Under the pieces are notes generated by a model. That model had not been told where the DNA came from. It searched no databases and saw only the letters and a list, made by a program, of their open reading frames with translations. 64,000 nucleotides of DNA from Glaciecola sp. KUL10. Its GTDB lineage: Bacteria > Pseudomonadota > Gammaproteobacteria > Enterobacterales > Alteromonadaceae. This document shows, in pieces, positions 20,145-31,245 of the stretch (position 1 is its first letter; the number at the start of each line of letters is the position of its first letter). A program made the translations under genes and the position numbers. The stretch is from positions 452,760 to 516,759 of the forward strand of contig NZ_BGNG01000002.1 of NCBI RefSeq assembly GCF_003203515.1, read 5' to 3'.

Positions 20145-20993
20145 ATGAATTCAAATATAATTGATTTAACGCTTGAAAATTTTCAGCAAGTGATGATGGA
20201 AGACAGTCAAAGTAAGCTGATTTTAGTGCAGTTTTTTGCACAACAAAGTGAAGCTTGTCAGCAGCTTACCCCCATCTTAACAGGTATTGCATCTGAGTAT
20301 GGTGAGCAACTTATACTTGCCAGAGTCGACGTCGAGCAGCAACAAGAAATAGTCGGACAATTTGGCGTACAAGGTCTTCCGACACTGATTTTAGTCAAAG
20401 AAGGTCGGCCACTTGATGGTGTTGCAGGTCCTCAAACTGATGCACAAGTGCGCGAATTGTTAGAAAAGCACCTACCTAAACCTGAAGAACTGTTATTAGC
20501 CCAAGCACAAGAACTGGTGCAAGCCAACGACTATCAACAAGCATACAGTATTGCAAAGCAAGCATACGAGCTTGCACCTGAGTTAGGGGCCGCAAAATTG
20601 CTGATGGCTGATTGTTTTATCGAAAATGGTCAAGTTACCCAAGCAAAAACGCTACTAGGGACGATTACTTTGGTTGACCAAGATACCTACTATCAGTCTA
20701 TCGTCGGGAAAGTCGAGCTAGCTGAACAAGCAGCAGAATCACCAGAAATCAAAGCATTAGAGGCCGAGCTCGCCCAACAACCTGACAACCTTGAACTAAA
20801 AGTAAAATTAGCGATTCAATTACATCAAGCAAACAAAACAGAAGACGCTTTGGTTTTATTGCTTGCTGTTTTAAAACAAGATCTCAATTTTGGTGATGCT
20901 AAAAAAGTGACACTGGATATGATCAACGCATTGCCAGACGGAGAGCCATTAAAGTCTCAATACCGACGCAAGATCTATAGCCTGTTATATTAA
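20145..20993 (+). CDS. cnoX: CnoX (YbbN)-like chaperedoxin: thioredoxin fold plus TPR
   Basis: Protein-folding factor that in E. coli protects substrates from oxidation by mixed disulfides and hands them to GroEL. Residues 1-110 form a thioredoxin fold in which the redox motif is degenerate: SEAC (in QQSEACQQLTP) replaces CxxC, the same SxxC pattern as in E. coli CnoX, so it is not an ordinary disulfide reductase. The rest is TPR helices (from about residue 115). 282 residues against 284 in E. coli. The neighbour purA is not functionally linked. Confidence 0.88.
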   Translation: MNSNIIDLTLENFQQVMMEDSQSKLILVQFFAQQSEACQQLTPILTGIASEYGEQLILARVDVEQQQEIVGQFGVQGLPTLILVKEGRPLDGVAGPQTDAQVRELLEKHLPKPEELLLAQAQELVQANDYQQAYSIAKQAYELAPELGAAKLLMADCFIENGQVTQAKTLLGTITLVDQDTYYQSIVGKVELAEQAAESPEIKALEAELAQQPDNLELKVKLAIQLHQANKTEDALVLLLAVLKQDLNFGDAKKVTLDMINALPDGEPLKSQYRRKIYSLLY

Positions 20994-21085
20994 ATTCTAT
21001 TTTATTTAGGGCTTTAGCGTATTAGCCGTGATTTCAGGATGATTTTTTGCGCGGATTTTTGTAGAATTCGCGCCTAATTTTCTGA

Positions 21086-22393
<1,308 letters not shown>

Positions 22394-22503
22394 GTGGTTT
22401 TTGACGCGAGTGTTGCGGTAGTTAAATACTGAAAGACTAAGCATCGACTAGCTAGCTAAATTACTGTAATTGGTTCAAACCACAACTTAGCAAGTGATTC
22501 TTG

Positions 22504-22532
22504 AAAAATGCCGACTTTTGTCGGCATTTTTG
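22504..22532 (+). terminator. Rho-independent terminator of purA
   Basis: Perfect stem AAAAATGCCGAC-TTTT-GTCGGCATTTTT, about 110 bp after the purA stop. Confidence 0.9.
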
Positions 22533-22569
22533 TTAGTGTTTTACCATAAAGCAGTTAAGAGGATCTCAG

Positions 22570-23991
22570 ATGCTAGAACAAAACGTGGTAAACATCAGTC
22601 AAGTTACTCAACGCGTGAGCGATTCAGAAAGTCACAAGCAGTTTTTGGCACTGCAATCGACTTTTATGTCACAAGTGACTAAAACCTACGAATGGCGAAT
22701 AGAGCAACTCTCTCAACTTCAAAAGATGACCGAAGACAACAAAGCTTTGATCGAACAAGCTTTGTTTGCAGATTTAGGCAAGTGCAAAACCGAAGCATGG
22801 CTAACCGAAGCGGGTTTCTTGATCTCGGATATTAAAGACACGAAAAAACGCTTAAAAAAATGGATGAAGCCGCAAAAGCGGCCAATGCCAATGCTTGCTC
22901 AACCGGGTGCTAGTTATGTGAAAGCCGAGCCCTTGGGCACAGTGTTGATAATCGGAGCGTGGAACTACCCCTTTCAACTGACGCTAGCACCCCTTGTGGC
23001 TGCAATTGCAGCAGGTAACTGCGCAATCGTGAAGCCTTCAGAGCTCGCACCCGCGATTTCGAGTCTGATTGCAGAGTTACTGCCCAAGTATTTGGACCAA
23101 TCGGCATTCGCCGTTGTAGAAGGCGCAAAAGATGAAACCACTGAACTGCTGACTTTTCCATTTGATAAGATCTTCTACACTGGTGGCGAACAAGTTGGTA
23201 AAATTGTAATGGCAGCCGCGGCCAAACACCTAACACCTGTTACACTTGAGTTAGGTGGAAAAAGCCCATGTGTAATAGACGGTAAGACTAACTTAGAAGT
23301 GGCTGCGCGTAGGATTGTATGGGGCAAAATGATGAATTTAGGGCAAACCTGTGTCGCCCCAGATTATGTCCTTATCGAAAAAGAGTACCAAGACAAGTTC
23401 ATCGACATCCTTGTTAAGACCTATAAGGAGCAGTATGGTGAATGTCACAAAGACAACAAAGACATCGGTAGAATTATCAATCGTAGACACGCAGAACGAC
23501 TGGCCAGTTATATCGAAGGCCAAGAAGTGGTGTTTGGCGGTGAGGTTGATCTAGATAATCGTTTTGTACAACCTACTATCATCAAAAATCCTTCACTTGA
23601 TTCAATTATTATGAATGAAGAGATATTTGGTCCATTATTACCGGTTTTAGCGCTCGACAATAAACATCAGCTAATCGATTTTGTAAGACAACGCCCTAAG
23701 CCACTGGCTGCTTATGTGTTTACCGAAGACAAGGCCTTTGAACAAGCGTTTGTTGATCAGGTTTCAAGTGGTTCTTTGTGTATCAATGACACCAGTATTT
23801 TTATGGCAAGTCATGACTTACCGTTTGGCGGCGTGGGCACAAGTGGAATGGGGGCTTACCACGGTAAAGCGGGTTTTGATACTTTTAGTCATAGTAAAGC
23901 CGTGATGCACAGAAGTTACAAATTGGATGCATCTATTCGCTATGCCCCGTTTAGCAAGTTTAAATTGTCCATATTAAAACTGATCAACTAG
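22570..23991 (+). CDS. Aldehyde dehydrogenase (class 3 / coniferyl-aldehyde type)
   Basis: NAD(P)-dependent oxidation of aldehydes to acids. Catalytic residues can be seen: E227 in TLELGGKSP and C261 in [10 protein letters not shown]; the cofactor-binding GAWNYPFQL and TGGEQVGK are typical of the class 3 branch (ALDH3, CalB) that lacks the long N-terminus of other ALDHs. 473 residues. AGAGGA precedes the ATG. The VOC gene begins 13 bp after the stop, so both are probably co-transcribed and may deal with reactive carbonyls. Confidence 0.93.
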   Translation: MLEQNVVNISQVTQRVSDSESHKQFLALQSTFMSQVTKTYEWRIEQLSQLQKMTEDNKALIEQALFADLGKCKTEAWLTEAGFLISDIKDTKKRLKKWMKPQKRPMPMLAQPGASYVKAEPLGTVLIIGAWNYPFQLTLAPLVAAIAAGNCAIVKPSELAPAISSLIAELLPKYLDQSAFAVVEGAKDETTELLTFPFDKIFYTGGEQVGKIVMAAAAKHLTPVTLELGGKSPCVIDGKTNLEVAARRIVWGKMMNLGQTCVAPDYVLIEKEYQDKFIDILVKTYKEQYGECHKDNKDIGRIINRRHAERLASYIEGQEVVFGGEVDLDNRFVQPTIIKNPSLDSIIMNEEIFGPLLPVLALDNKHQLIDFVRQRPKPLAAYVFTEDKAFEQAFVDQVSSGSLCINDTSIFMASHDLPFGGVGTSGMGAYHGKAGFDTFSHSKAVMHRSYKLDASIRYAPFSKFKLSILKLIN

Positions 23992-24004
23992 AAGGATATT
24001 AGGC

Positions 24005-24427
24005 GTGTCTATCAATCCATTTCACTTAGCAATTCCGGTTTCTTGTTTAGACAATGCTAGGAAGTTCTATGGCGACCTTTTGGGGTGTAGTGAGGGGCGC
24101 AGTAGCGAGCAATGGATAGACTGGAATTTATATGGCCACCAACTAGTCACCCATAAAGTTGCCAAGATGCCTGAAAAGCCAGCAGCCAATCAAGTGGACG
24201 CTAAGGCAGTGCCGATTCCGCACTTTGGTGTAGTGCTTGATATGCCTTCCTGGCAGTTGCTCGCCGACAAGTTAAAAGATGCTAAGGTCGAATTCGTAAT
24301 AGAGCCTTACATCCGTTTTAAAGGGCAAGCGGGAGAGCAGGCAACTTTGTTTTTACTTGATCCCTGCGGAAATGCCCTTGAATTTAAGGGCTTCAAAGAT
24401 ATGAATAGCCTTTTCGATGCGGGTTAA
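24005..24427 (+). CDS. VOC-family (glyoxalase/dioxygenase fold) protein
   Basis: A 140-residue single-chain VOC protein with two beta-alpha-beta-beta-beta modules: [19 protein letters not shown] with the first metal-type His, and later PHFGVVLDM and [14 protein letters not shown] with the second-half His and Glu. Such proteins act in glyoxal detoxification, dioxygenation or antibiotic resistance; the sequence does not show which. GTG start after AAGGA. Its last four bases overlap the end of the convergent binding-protein gene. Confidence 0.85.
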   Translation: MSINPFHLAIPVSCLDNARKFYGDLLGCSEGRSSEQWIDWNLYGHQLVTHKVAKMPEKPAANQVDAKAVPIPHFGVVLDMPSWQLLADKLKDAKVEFVIEPYIRFKGQAGEQATLFLLDPCGNALEFKGFKDMNSLFDAG

Positions 24428-25650
24428 AAATATCTTTGACGTGCATTTTCTAGCGTAGTCGTGACCTTATCTATGTCGCCGTCATTGATAAACTCAGTAA
24501 ATGCGACAGTGCCAATCGATGCAAGATCACTGGTGGTGTCGCGGTCAAAAAACTGCGCAACACCCTTGGCTTGATTTAAGGTTTTTTGGCCTTCTTGAAT
24601 AAAATAGTCATTGTTTTTTGCCGTTTTTAAATGTGGCGCTATCATGCCTGAAGTTTCATTAAAGTCTTGTTGAAATTCCACGCTTGCAAGCATCAGTAAG
24701 ACCTTTTTGATCGCAGATGTCATCTGTTTATTGCTTGGTACCATAAAAAGATCCATAGGCGCTTCTTCATATAAATCGACCGTAGGATCGATAATGGGAA
24801 ATCTAAAAAAGCGAAAGTCATCTCTTAAAACGCGAGGCATCTCGCCGGCAAAGAAGTTGCCGATCAAGGTCATGCCAGCAAGTTTATGATAAGTGAATGG
24901 CATTGCTTGTAGCCACGTCCAGCCATTTAATCGGTCAGTAAAAAAACCATTGTCGACGAGTTGTTTCCAGTGCTCAAATACTTTGATAACACGATTATCT
25001 TTAAATGAAATTTCACCATTGAGCAGAGATTGGTGAAAGCTTAGCCCATTAATGCGCAAGTTTAAGTAATCAAACCAAGCGGCGCTTGGCCAGTTATTGG
25101 TGGCGCCAATTGTGATGGGGACAATCCCATTTTGTTTTAGTGTTTTGCCAACCATAATAAACTCATCCCATGTTTGAGGTGCTGTTAGATTGAGCTTTTC
25201 AAACACAGATGCGCGATAATAAAATCCCCAATGATAGTATGAGTAGGGCACTCCATATTGCTTGCCATTTAGACTGGCAGCCGCAATAGCCCCCTGAGCG
25301 ATGCTATTGTGCAATTGATGAGTTTGGTAAAAGTCACTGATGTCTTTTACAAGTCCTTTTTCAACATACTGATATACTCGTCGACCGCCTTGCCAAGTCA
25401 AAATATCCGGCCCATCATTCGAAGCCAACCACTTGGGTAAATCCTCTTTAAATTCGCTATCTGACCTAAATAGATATTCTAAGGTGATCCCCGGGTTTTT
25501 CTGTTCGAACGTTTCTTTATGCCGCAGAAAAACAGTCTTTTGGATACCTGCCGAGGTCAAAACGCCAATGGTGACCGTTTCAGCGTGAGCATTGAATATG
25601 CTTATCACTAAGCTACTTATTGCTAAAATCAGTTTGCGAGTGCTAAACAT
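24424..25650 (-). CDS. Extracellular solute-binding protein, family 1 (sugar type), orphan
   Basis: Periplasmic binding protein of the MalE/UgpB-like type. Signal peptide to about residue 23 (FNAHA-ETV). Typical features: TIGVLT at the first strand, a hinge region [35 protein letters not shown], and late [14 protein letters not shown]. No permease or ATPase gene is nearby; instead the gene is divergent from a chemoreceptor with about 150 bp between. It might therefore serve signalling, as binding-protein-assisted chemotaxis, or feed a transporter encoded elsewhere. Ligand probably a carbohydrate, by family. Confidence 0.85.
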   Translation of the reverse strand: MFSTRKLILAISSLVISIFNAHAETVTIGVLTSAGIQKTVFLRHKETFEQKNPGITLEYLFRSDSEFKEDLPKWLASNDGPDILTWQGGRRVYQYVEKGLVKDISDFYQTHQLHNSIAQGAIAAASLNGKQYGVPYSYYHWGFYYRASVFEKLNLTAPQTWDEFIMVGKTLKQNGIVPITIGATNNWPSAAWFDYLNLRINGLSFHQSLLNGEISFKDNRVIKVFEHWKQLVDNGFFTDRLNGWTWLQAMPFTYHKLAGMTLIGNFFAGEMPRVLRDDFRFFRFPIIDPTVDLYEEAPMDLFMVPSNKQMTSAIKKVLLMLASVEFQQDFNETSGMIAPHLKTAKNNDYFIQEGQKTLNQAKGVAQFFDRDTTSDLASIGTVAFTEFINDGDIDKVTTTLENARQRYF

Positions 25651-25804
25651 ATTCGGTTTCCATTTTAAGTTTAAAGGTGTGGTAACCCATGCTACAAAGA
25701 TAAATCTTTCATTTTCTTCAATTTACTACTAAACATAGCACTTAAGAATTAATCCAATAGCGCGATATAGAGATGTATCGGCAAATGTGAACTAGGTGTT
25801 AATA

Positions 25805-27325
25805 ATGAAGCTAAGAAAAAAACTGGGTATTAGTATTTTTACTGTCATCGCGGTGACCTTAATGATTTATTCGATACTTAGTATTTTCATTAGCCAGCAA
25901 GGCTTGCAAACACGCTTGCAACAAACCGCTAATAACACCGCTCAACGCATCGGAATTACAGTTGCCAATGCAATGTGGAACTATAACGTTGATGCTTCAC
26001 AACAAATTTTAGGGGCTGAATTAGGCAGTAATGATTTGGTCGGAGTCGCTGCCTTTGATACGGAAGGAAAGGTATTATTTGAACTATCGTGGAATGAAGA
26101 TTCACAAAGTATCAACGATGTAAAATTCAGTGGCGAAGTTAAATACAGCATAGATAAAGACATCGAATTTAATGATCAAGGCGATATGTTAAAAGCGGGT
26201 GCCGTTACTCTTCAGTTTTCAAACAAGACTGCCAATCAAGCATTTGTCAGTGACATTATAAGTGCACTTATTCAATTGGCAGTGCTGACTGCAGCGCTTC
26301 TTGTCATGATGCGCATCATGCTAAACAAATTAATCATTCAACCTCTAGATTCAATTAATCAAAGAGTAAAAGAGATTGCAGAAGGTGACGGAGACCTAAC
26401 CGCTAGAGTAGACATCAAAAGCGAAGATGAGTTAGGCGAACTCTCAGAATCAATAAACGCCTTTATCAGTAATATCCATACAATTATAAAAGAAGTAGCT
26501 GCGGTATCCAGCGCACTAGATACTAATACCCATGATAATCACGCGAATGTTGAACAGTTAAAAAGTCAAGTGACGGAGCTTAATGAGCGCGTTAACCATA
26601 TCCAAGCGGCGATCAACGAAATAAGTGACACGTCCCAAGATGTAGCTATGCAGGCTGAAAAGTCTGCCAAAATCACAGAACAAACAAGTGATTTAGCTTC
26701 ACAAGGGGTCACATCGGTAAATAGTGCCAACGAAAAGATGAAGCGCTTGGCAGAGAGTATACAAGAATCGACAAACCAAACTGAGTTCTTAGAATCCCAT
26801 TCTCAATCTATTTCAACGGTTATCAATGTTATTAAAGAGATAGCAGAACAAACTAATTTATTGGCTTTAAATGCAGCAATAGAAGCAGCCAGAGCAGGTG
26901 ATCAAGGCCGAGGTTTTGCCGTTGTTGCTGATGAAGTCAGAACACTCGCACAGCGTACACAAGTTTCTACGGGCCAAATTACCGAAATCATCGAGAAACT
27001 TCAGTCGCAATCTACCCAAACACTCAGCCTGATGAAAAACGGTCAGTCAATGGCCGAAGACAACGTTGCGTCAGTTGAGCTTGCTGAACAAACTTTTAGT
27101 GAAATTCAAACGGCGATCAATGAAAATATGAAAGGCGCAAAAACCATTGCTCAAGAAGCTGACTCCCAGAAACAGACGCTAGGTGATATCCGTCATAATG
27201 TAGAGGATATCCATCACGCTAATGAAAAGACCTTAGAAATAGCAAACAAGAGCTCTACGATCAATCAACAAATTGTGACCATGAGTGAGTCTGTTGCGAA
27301 ACTAATAGAGAAGTTTAAAGTTTAA
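25805..27325 (+). CDS. Methyl-accepting chemotaxis protein
   Basis: Transmembrane chemoreceptor. Transmembrane helix 1 at about residues 5-27, a short periplasmic sensor of about 125 residues with [17 protein letters not shown] (reminiscent of small dCache/4HB-like sensors), transmembrane helix 2 ([20 protein letters not shown]), HAMP ([22 protein letters not shown]), and the long signalling coiled coil with hairpin tip [20 protein letters not shown] followed by [21 protein letters not shown] at 25805 preferred to the GTG three codons before. No C-terminal CheR pentapeptide. Divergent from the orphan binding protein, which is its most obvious candidate partner. Confidence 0.94.
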   Translation: MKLRKKLGISIFTVIAVTLMIYSILSIFISQQGLQTRLQQTANNTAQRIGITVANAMWNYNVDASQQILGAELGSNDLVGVAAFDTEGKVLFELSWNEDSQSINDVKFSGEVKYSIDKDIEFNDQGDMLKAGAVTLQFSNKTANQAFVSDIISALIQLAVLTAALLVMMRIMLNKLIIQPLDSINQRVKEIAEGDGDLTARVDIKSEDELGELSESINAFISNIHTIIKEVAAVSSALDTNTHDNHANVEQLKSQVTELNERVNHIQAAINEISDTSQDVAMQAEKSAKITEQTSDLASQGVTSVNSANEKMKRLAESIQESTNQTEFLESHSQSISTVINVIKEIAEQTNLLALNAAIEAARAGDQGRGFAVVADEVRTLAQRTQVSTGQITEIIEKLQSQSTQTLSLMKNGQSMAEDNVASVELAEQTFSEIQTAINENMKGAKTIAQEADSQKQTLGDIRHNVEDIHHANEKTLEIANKSSTINQQIVTMSESVAKLIEKFKV

Positions 27326-27329
27326 ACGC

Positions 27330-27363
27330 AGGTGCAATTTACAAAGCGTGCATAAAAGCACCT
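27330..27363. other. Inverted repeat between convergent genes, possible weak terminator
   Basis: AGGTGC (27330-27335) and GCACCT (27358-27363) bracket the 36-bp gap between the chemoreceptor and the NhaC-family gene; a second partner GCGTGC lies inside. No pronounced T run. Confidence 0.3.
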
Positions 27364-28741
27364 ACAATAACAAACCGATAAAGATATAGCTTACTACCGT
27401 TACGCTACCGACAAACAAAGCATACGGTAATTGTGTTTTTACATGCGTTAGCAGATCACAACCTGCTGCCAATGATGAAACTGCGGTTGTGTCCGAAATA
27501 GGTGAACAGTGGTCGCCAAAAATACCGCCTCCCAATATTGCAGCTAATACCAAAGAAGGTGGCAAACCTAAACTACTCACCAGTGGCATACCAATCGGTA
27601 TCAAGATCGCAAACGTTCCCCATGAAGTTCCCGTGGTAAAAGAAATAATTGCGCCAGCAATAAAGAGCATGGGGATAATTAAGAATGTAGGTAAGTACTC
27701 GCCAACTATAGAGCTTACAAATAAGCCTGTACCCAATACTTTTAGACTTGCACCTAAGGCAATCGAAAGCATGACGATAGTGACCAGAGGCAGCAGTTCT
27801 GACATCCCTTTAAAGCCTATTTTAACACTTTGCTGGTGATCAAAACGTTTGTGCCACAATAACTGAAAATATCCAATGATGATTGCTAAAAACGTCGCAT
27901 ATAAAACGGATCGGCTTCCGCTGCCTTTGGTGATATCCCCACCGCCTGTCCACAGCATAAAACCTAACATGCCAATGATCATTACCGCTAAGGGCAAAAG
28001 CATAAATCTGGATTTTGTGGGACTGGCCGCATTTAGCTCGGTATCAATTGATTCTAATGCTGATTCTGCTGCTCGCATAGGCCCATGGACCTTATCGCTA
28101 AAAATTGTGTAAGCAACCACTAACACAGTTAACCAAGCATAAATATTGTAGGGCAGGGTCCCCCAAAGTATTTCAAACGCACTTTGTTCAGTTTGGTAAT
28201 TAGATACTAACGCAAGGATATAGGCCCCCCAACCATTTAATAGAATAAGGATACAAATCGGTGCGCACGTAGAGTCAATAACGTAGGCGAGCCTAGCACG
28301 GCTCATTTTATATTTATCGAAAAGCCCGCGCGCAAGAATACCAGAAGACAATATACTTAAATTAGACTCGATAAAGACTATGATACCCGTAAACATAGTA
28401 ATACCGCCTACTTTGCGTTTACTACGTGCTATTCCGGAGTTAATAAGCTTATTAACAGTTGCAGTTACTCCGCCAGAATCACGCATGAAAGCCAACAATG
28501 CGCCGACCAATAAGCTGAAAATCAGAATACGAGCATTCCCTGCTTCACCTACTGTGCTAATTAATCTGTCGACTGTATTCACAGGGGCGAGGAATACAGA
28601 TGCTGTCGTAGCCCCTTGATTGAGTATTAACAGTAACTCTGAACTAAAAACGGCTAACAGCAGTGCCAAAATAACTTCTTTTTTCCATAGCACAACAGCA
28701 ATCGCAATAAGGGGAGGTAGTATACTTAGCCAATCCATCAT
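27362..28741 (-). CDS. NhaC-family Na+/H+ (or organic acid) antiporter
   Basis: Inner-membrane carrier of about 11-12 helices, 459 residues. NhaC-type segments: FIESNLSILSSG, IDSTCAPICILILLNGWGAYI, FTTGTSWGTFAILIPI and GGGIFGDHCSPISDTT. The family includes sodium:proton antiporters and also MleN of Bacillus, which exchanges malate/H+ for lactate/Na+. It is the last gene of the leftward muropeptide operon, 29 bp behind the amidase fusion. Two readings fit: it exports sodium brought in by the SSS symporter, or it moves the D-lactate released by MurQ. The sequence alone does not decide. Confidence 0.85.
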   Translation of the reverse strand: MMDWLSILPPLIAIAVVLWKKEVILALLLAVFSSELLLILNQGATTASVFLAPVNTVDRLISTVGEAGNARILIFSLLVGALLAFMRDSGGVTATVNKLINSGIARSKRKVGGITMFTGIIVFIESNLSILSSGILARGLFDKYKMSRARLAYVIDSTCAPICILILLNGWGAYILALVSNYQTEQSAFEILWGTLPYNIYAWLTVLVVAYTIFSDKVHGPMRAAESALESIDTELNAASPTKSRFMLLPLAVMIIGMLGFMLWTGGGDITKGSGSRSVLYATFLAIIIGYFQLLWHKRFDHQQSVKIGFKGMSELLPLVTIVMLSIALGASLKVLGTGLFVSSIVGEYLPTFLIIPMLFIAGAIISFTTGTSWGTFAILIPIGMPLVSSLGLPPSLVLAAILGGGIFGDHCSPISDTTAVSSLAAGCDLLTHVKTQLPYALFVGSVTVVSYIFIGLLL

Positions 28742-28770
28742 ATTTCCTTGAGGTTCTTATCTTTGTTTGC

Positions 28771-31245
28771 TCAGTGCAAGATCGCTTCGTAAATCAATGA
28801 AGCTATACTGCCATACTTACCCAATTCATAATGATCGCCAGCAAAGTCGACACGGGTATCGTTTATGGTTATTGGTGAATGTTTTTTATTTGTGAGCATA
28901 ACAATGACCAAATCATGTTGAGGATCAATTATCAGAAGGGTACCAGTCCAACCGCTATGCCCTATTGCTTGGCTACTTGCATACGGACCAAACATCCATC
29001 TGTTTTGTTCGGTGGCTTTTTTCCACCCAAGCGCATATTCTTCACTAGCATTTTTTGATGTAAGGAATTCGCGGTATATATCTTCATCAAATAATCGCGT
29101 ATTTCCGTAACCACCTTTGTTTAATATTAATTGAGCGATAACACTTAAGTCGTCCAGGTTAGAGAAGAGACCAGCATGACCCGAAACGCCTTGCATAGAA
29201 TAAAATGCTTTTTCGTCATGAACTTCTCCATGAATAACATCGGTTCTAATGTTTATAAAATTGACTAGACCACCGCGTGTATTCCCAGCGAGCTCAGTCG
29301 CTGCTATATTTTCTAATGCAACACCCTTTTCTAAAGGGTTAAACAAGGTGTTTTTTAAACCTAAACTAGCCATGATTGTTTTTTCTATATATTTGTCGAG
29401 CGTTTGTCCTGTCACGCGCTCTATCAACATTCCAAGAATCATAAAGTTAATATCGCTATACGAGCTATATTGATCGATTAGATTGTTTACGCTTGGAGAT
29501 AATCGTTGCGTGATCAAAAAATGAGTATGAATCCTATTTTGCGAAAACAGTCCATTATTGACGGTTTCATTGTTATCAAAAAATTTAACGTCACTTGGAA
29601 AACCAGTATTGTGTCGAAGTAGATCCTTCACTTTTATCATCTCGCGCAGATCGCCGCTAAATTCAGGTAAGTAATCGATTACTTGCGCGTTTACATCTAT
29701 TATTCCTTGGTATGCTAGATGCATTATTGCTAAGGTGGTGCCAACTGTTTTGGTATTTGAAGCTAAATCAAACAAACTAGATGGCTTCATCGCTAAGGGT
29801 TGAGTTAACTCGTTGCCCTTAGCATCAAACTTTTTTGCGTGCCCCCATGCTTCTTTTTTGATGACCTTGCCTTTGTGAGCAACCAGCAATGCCAATCCGG
29901 GGAAGCCATTTTCTATTTCATTTTCTATCAGTTCATCAAGTCGGGCAAAATCCCCTTTTGTTTTGCTGTCAATCTCGTATGCTAAAGATGGATAGGGTAT
30001 GTTGATCATTAGTCGAGCGTCAGGTGGATTAATATTATCAATAAAAAGCGTATTGACGCCGTCTTGGGTTCTTTTGCCAAGAGAGTATTGATATTGAACG
30101 TTTTCACTAAATAACTTGTCGAGCGTTAGTTTTTGTCCATTTACATAAAAATCCGCGCTGGTGGGTTGCGTACTTAAAATATTAATCTCACCACGTCCCT
30201 CATAAGCTTTAAAACGCACTTTGTTTTCTACTGCCGACCTTGAAGACTCATACTGTAATGGAAAGGTGCCATTAATTTGTCCTTTGGGCTCAGCGACTTT
30301 CGCCGAAGAGGGAGAGACAGAGCGCATTTCATCAATATTATCGCGTTCATATTGGTCTAATATCGCTTTGGCTTTATTTGGAAAATATTTTTCCAACAAG
30401 GCCATGATTGCAGCAGATGTTCTCGGGTTATTTACCCCGGTTACATGCCATGGCAAGAAGTGCATTTGAAACGCTTCAATAGTGTCATACGTAATTTGAT
30501 TAAATTCGCCACTGGGTTTGAGGTCATAGCCATAGTCCCGAAGTGCCTGCTGAAGAAGCTTTGTCGATAGCGGGACTTGCTTAAATAAGCGCCAATACTT
30601 GGCAATTGTGGCATTGTCATACCAAGCACCGATCCCATTTTGATAAAGCTGGTACCAAGGAAACCGTGGTCCCGGATCATGTTTACGAGACGGTGCAATA
30701 TCAGAATGTCCAACAACTGCAGTAGGTGATATATCTGGATTTCTACCTAAGATATCTCGACTCAATTCAATCAACAACTCAATCTGCTGAGGATCAAAAT
30801 CTGGATATATACAAAAAGGTTTAACATGTTTATCACTTAATACTGGAGCATGATGCTCATCTTCAGCATGTTCAATCAGTTCATTGCATTGAGGTACATT
30901 TACAATCTCAATGCCAATTGAAGAATCGTTTAATCCGTTTCTTCCCTGCCAATGACTGACACCCGCGTGCCAAGCGCGCTCATTTTCGTTTACCAATTGA
31001 ATTACTTTTAGGGTTTTGTGTGGATAACTAGGATCGTTTCTTTGTGGAATGAGATAGTGAGCACTCAATCCACCTTCCTCAACAAGCAGGCGCTTAGAAT
31101 TTGCATAATCAACGGCTGTAAAGTGCATAATCAATGACTTTATTCTATAGCTAGAGTTCGCTGAGGGTAGCTGTTCAATTTTTGTAGAGCTATTGCAACT
31201 CATCAGAAAGAAAACGCTCGTAATTATCCATAAACCTCTAGTCAT
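28771..31245 (-). CDS. Lipoprotein fusing AmiD-type amidase and PBP4B/YfeW-like serine hydrolase
   Basis: 824 residues with two enzyme parts. Lipobox FLMSC, lipid cysteine 17. Residues about 35-205: Amidase_2 (AmpD/AmiD) fold with the expected zinc ligands H41, H180 and D190, the last in SRKHDPGPRFPW; this activity cuts the bond between MurNAc (or anhydro-MurNAc) and L-Ala. Residues about 225-290: peptidoglycan-binding-like helices, as in AmiD. Residues about 340-420: a beta-rich linker. Residues about 435-824: beta-lactamase/PBP-C fold with S496-N-T-K499 (SxxK), Y596-S-D and H763-S-G (KTG equivalent), with GVSGHAGLFSN as in E. coli PBP4B (YfeW). In E. coli yfeW sits next to murQ-murP; here the domain is in the murQ operon too. 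ATG overlaps the upstream gene by 8 bp. The true substrate of the serine-hydrolase part is unknown. Confidence 0.9.
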   Translation of the reverse strand: MTRGLWIITSVFFLMSCNSSTKIEQLPSANSSYRIKSLIMHFTAVDYANSKRLLVEEGGLSAHYLIPQRNDPSYPHKTLKVIQLVNENERAWHAGVSHWQGRNGLNDSSIGIEIVNVPQCNELIEHAEDEHHAPVLSDKHVKPFCIYPDFDPQQIELLIELSRDILGRNPDISPTAVVGHSDIAPSRKHDPGPRFPWYQLYQNGIGAWYDNATIAKYWRLFKQVPLSTKLLQQALRDYGYDLKPSGEFNQITYDTIEAFQMHFLPWHVTGVNNPRTSAAIMALLEKYFPNKAKAILDQYERDNIDEMRSVSPSSAKVAEPKGQINGTFPLQYESSRSAVENKVRFKAYEGRGEINILSTQPTSADFYVNGQKLTLDKLFSENVQYQYSLGKRTQDGVNTLFIDNINPPDARLMINIPYPSLAYEIDSKTKGDFARLDELIENEIENGFPGLALLVAHKGKVIKKEAWGHAKKFDAKGNELTQPLAMKPSSLFDLASNTKTVGTTLAIMHLAYQGIIDVNAQVIDYLPEFSGDLREMIKVKDLLRHNTGFPSDVKFFDNNETVNNGLFSQNRIHTHFLITQRLSPSVNNLIDQYSSYSDINFMILGMLIERVTGQTLDKYIEKTIMASLGLKNTLFNPLEKGVALENIAATELAGNTRGGLVNFINIRTDVIHGEVHDEKAFYSMQGVSGHAGLFSNLDDLSVIAQLILNKGGYGNTRLFDEDIYREFLTSKNASEEYALGWKKATEQNRWMFGPYASSQAIGHSGWTGTLLIIDPQHDLVIVMLTNKKHSPITINDTRVDFAGDHYELGKYGSIASLIYEAILH

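Noticed and set aside
21050..21085. GCGCG...CGCGC near the purA promoter as a PurR operator
   Set aside because: The arms are too far apart and do not match the PurR box (ACGCAAACGTTTGCGT).
22494..22682. Rightward ORF of 62 codons covering the purA terminator and the start of the aldehyde dehydrogenase gene
   Set aside because: It runs through a strong terminator and overlaps a well supported gene in another frame.
25741..25790. Sigma-28-like promoter before the chemoreceptor (TAAG ... CGCGATAT)
   Set aside because: Both halves match the consensus poorly and the spacing has to be adjusted; no better than chance in AT-rich DNA.
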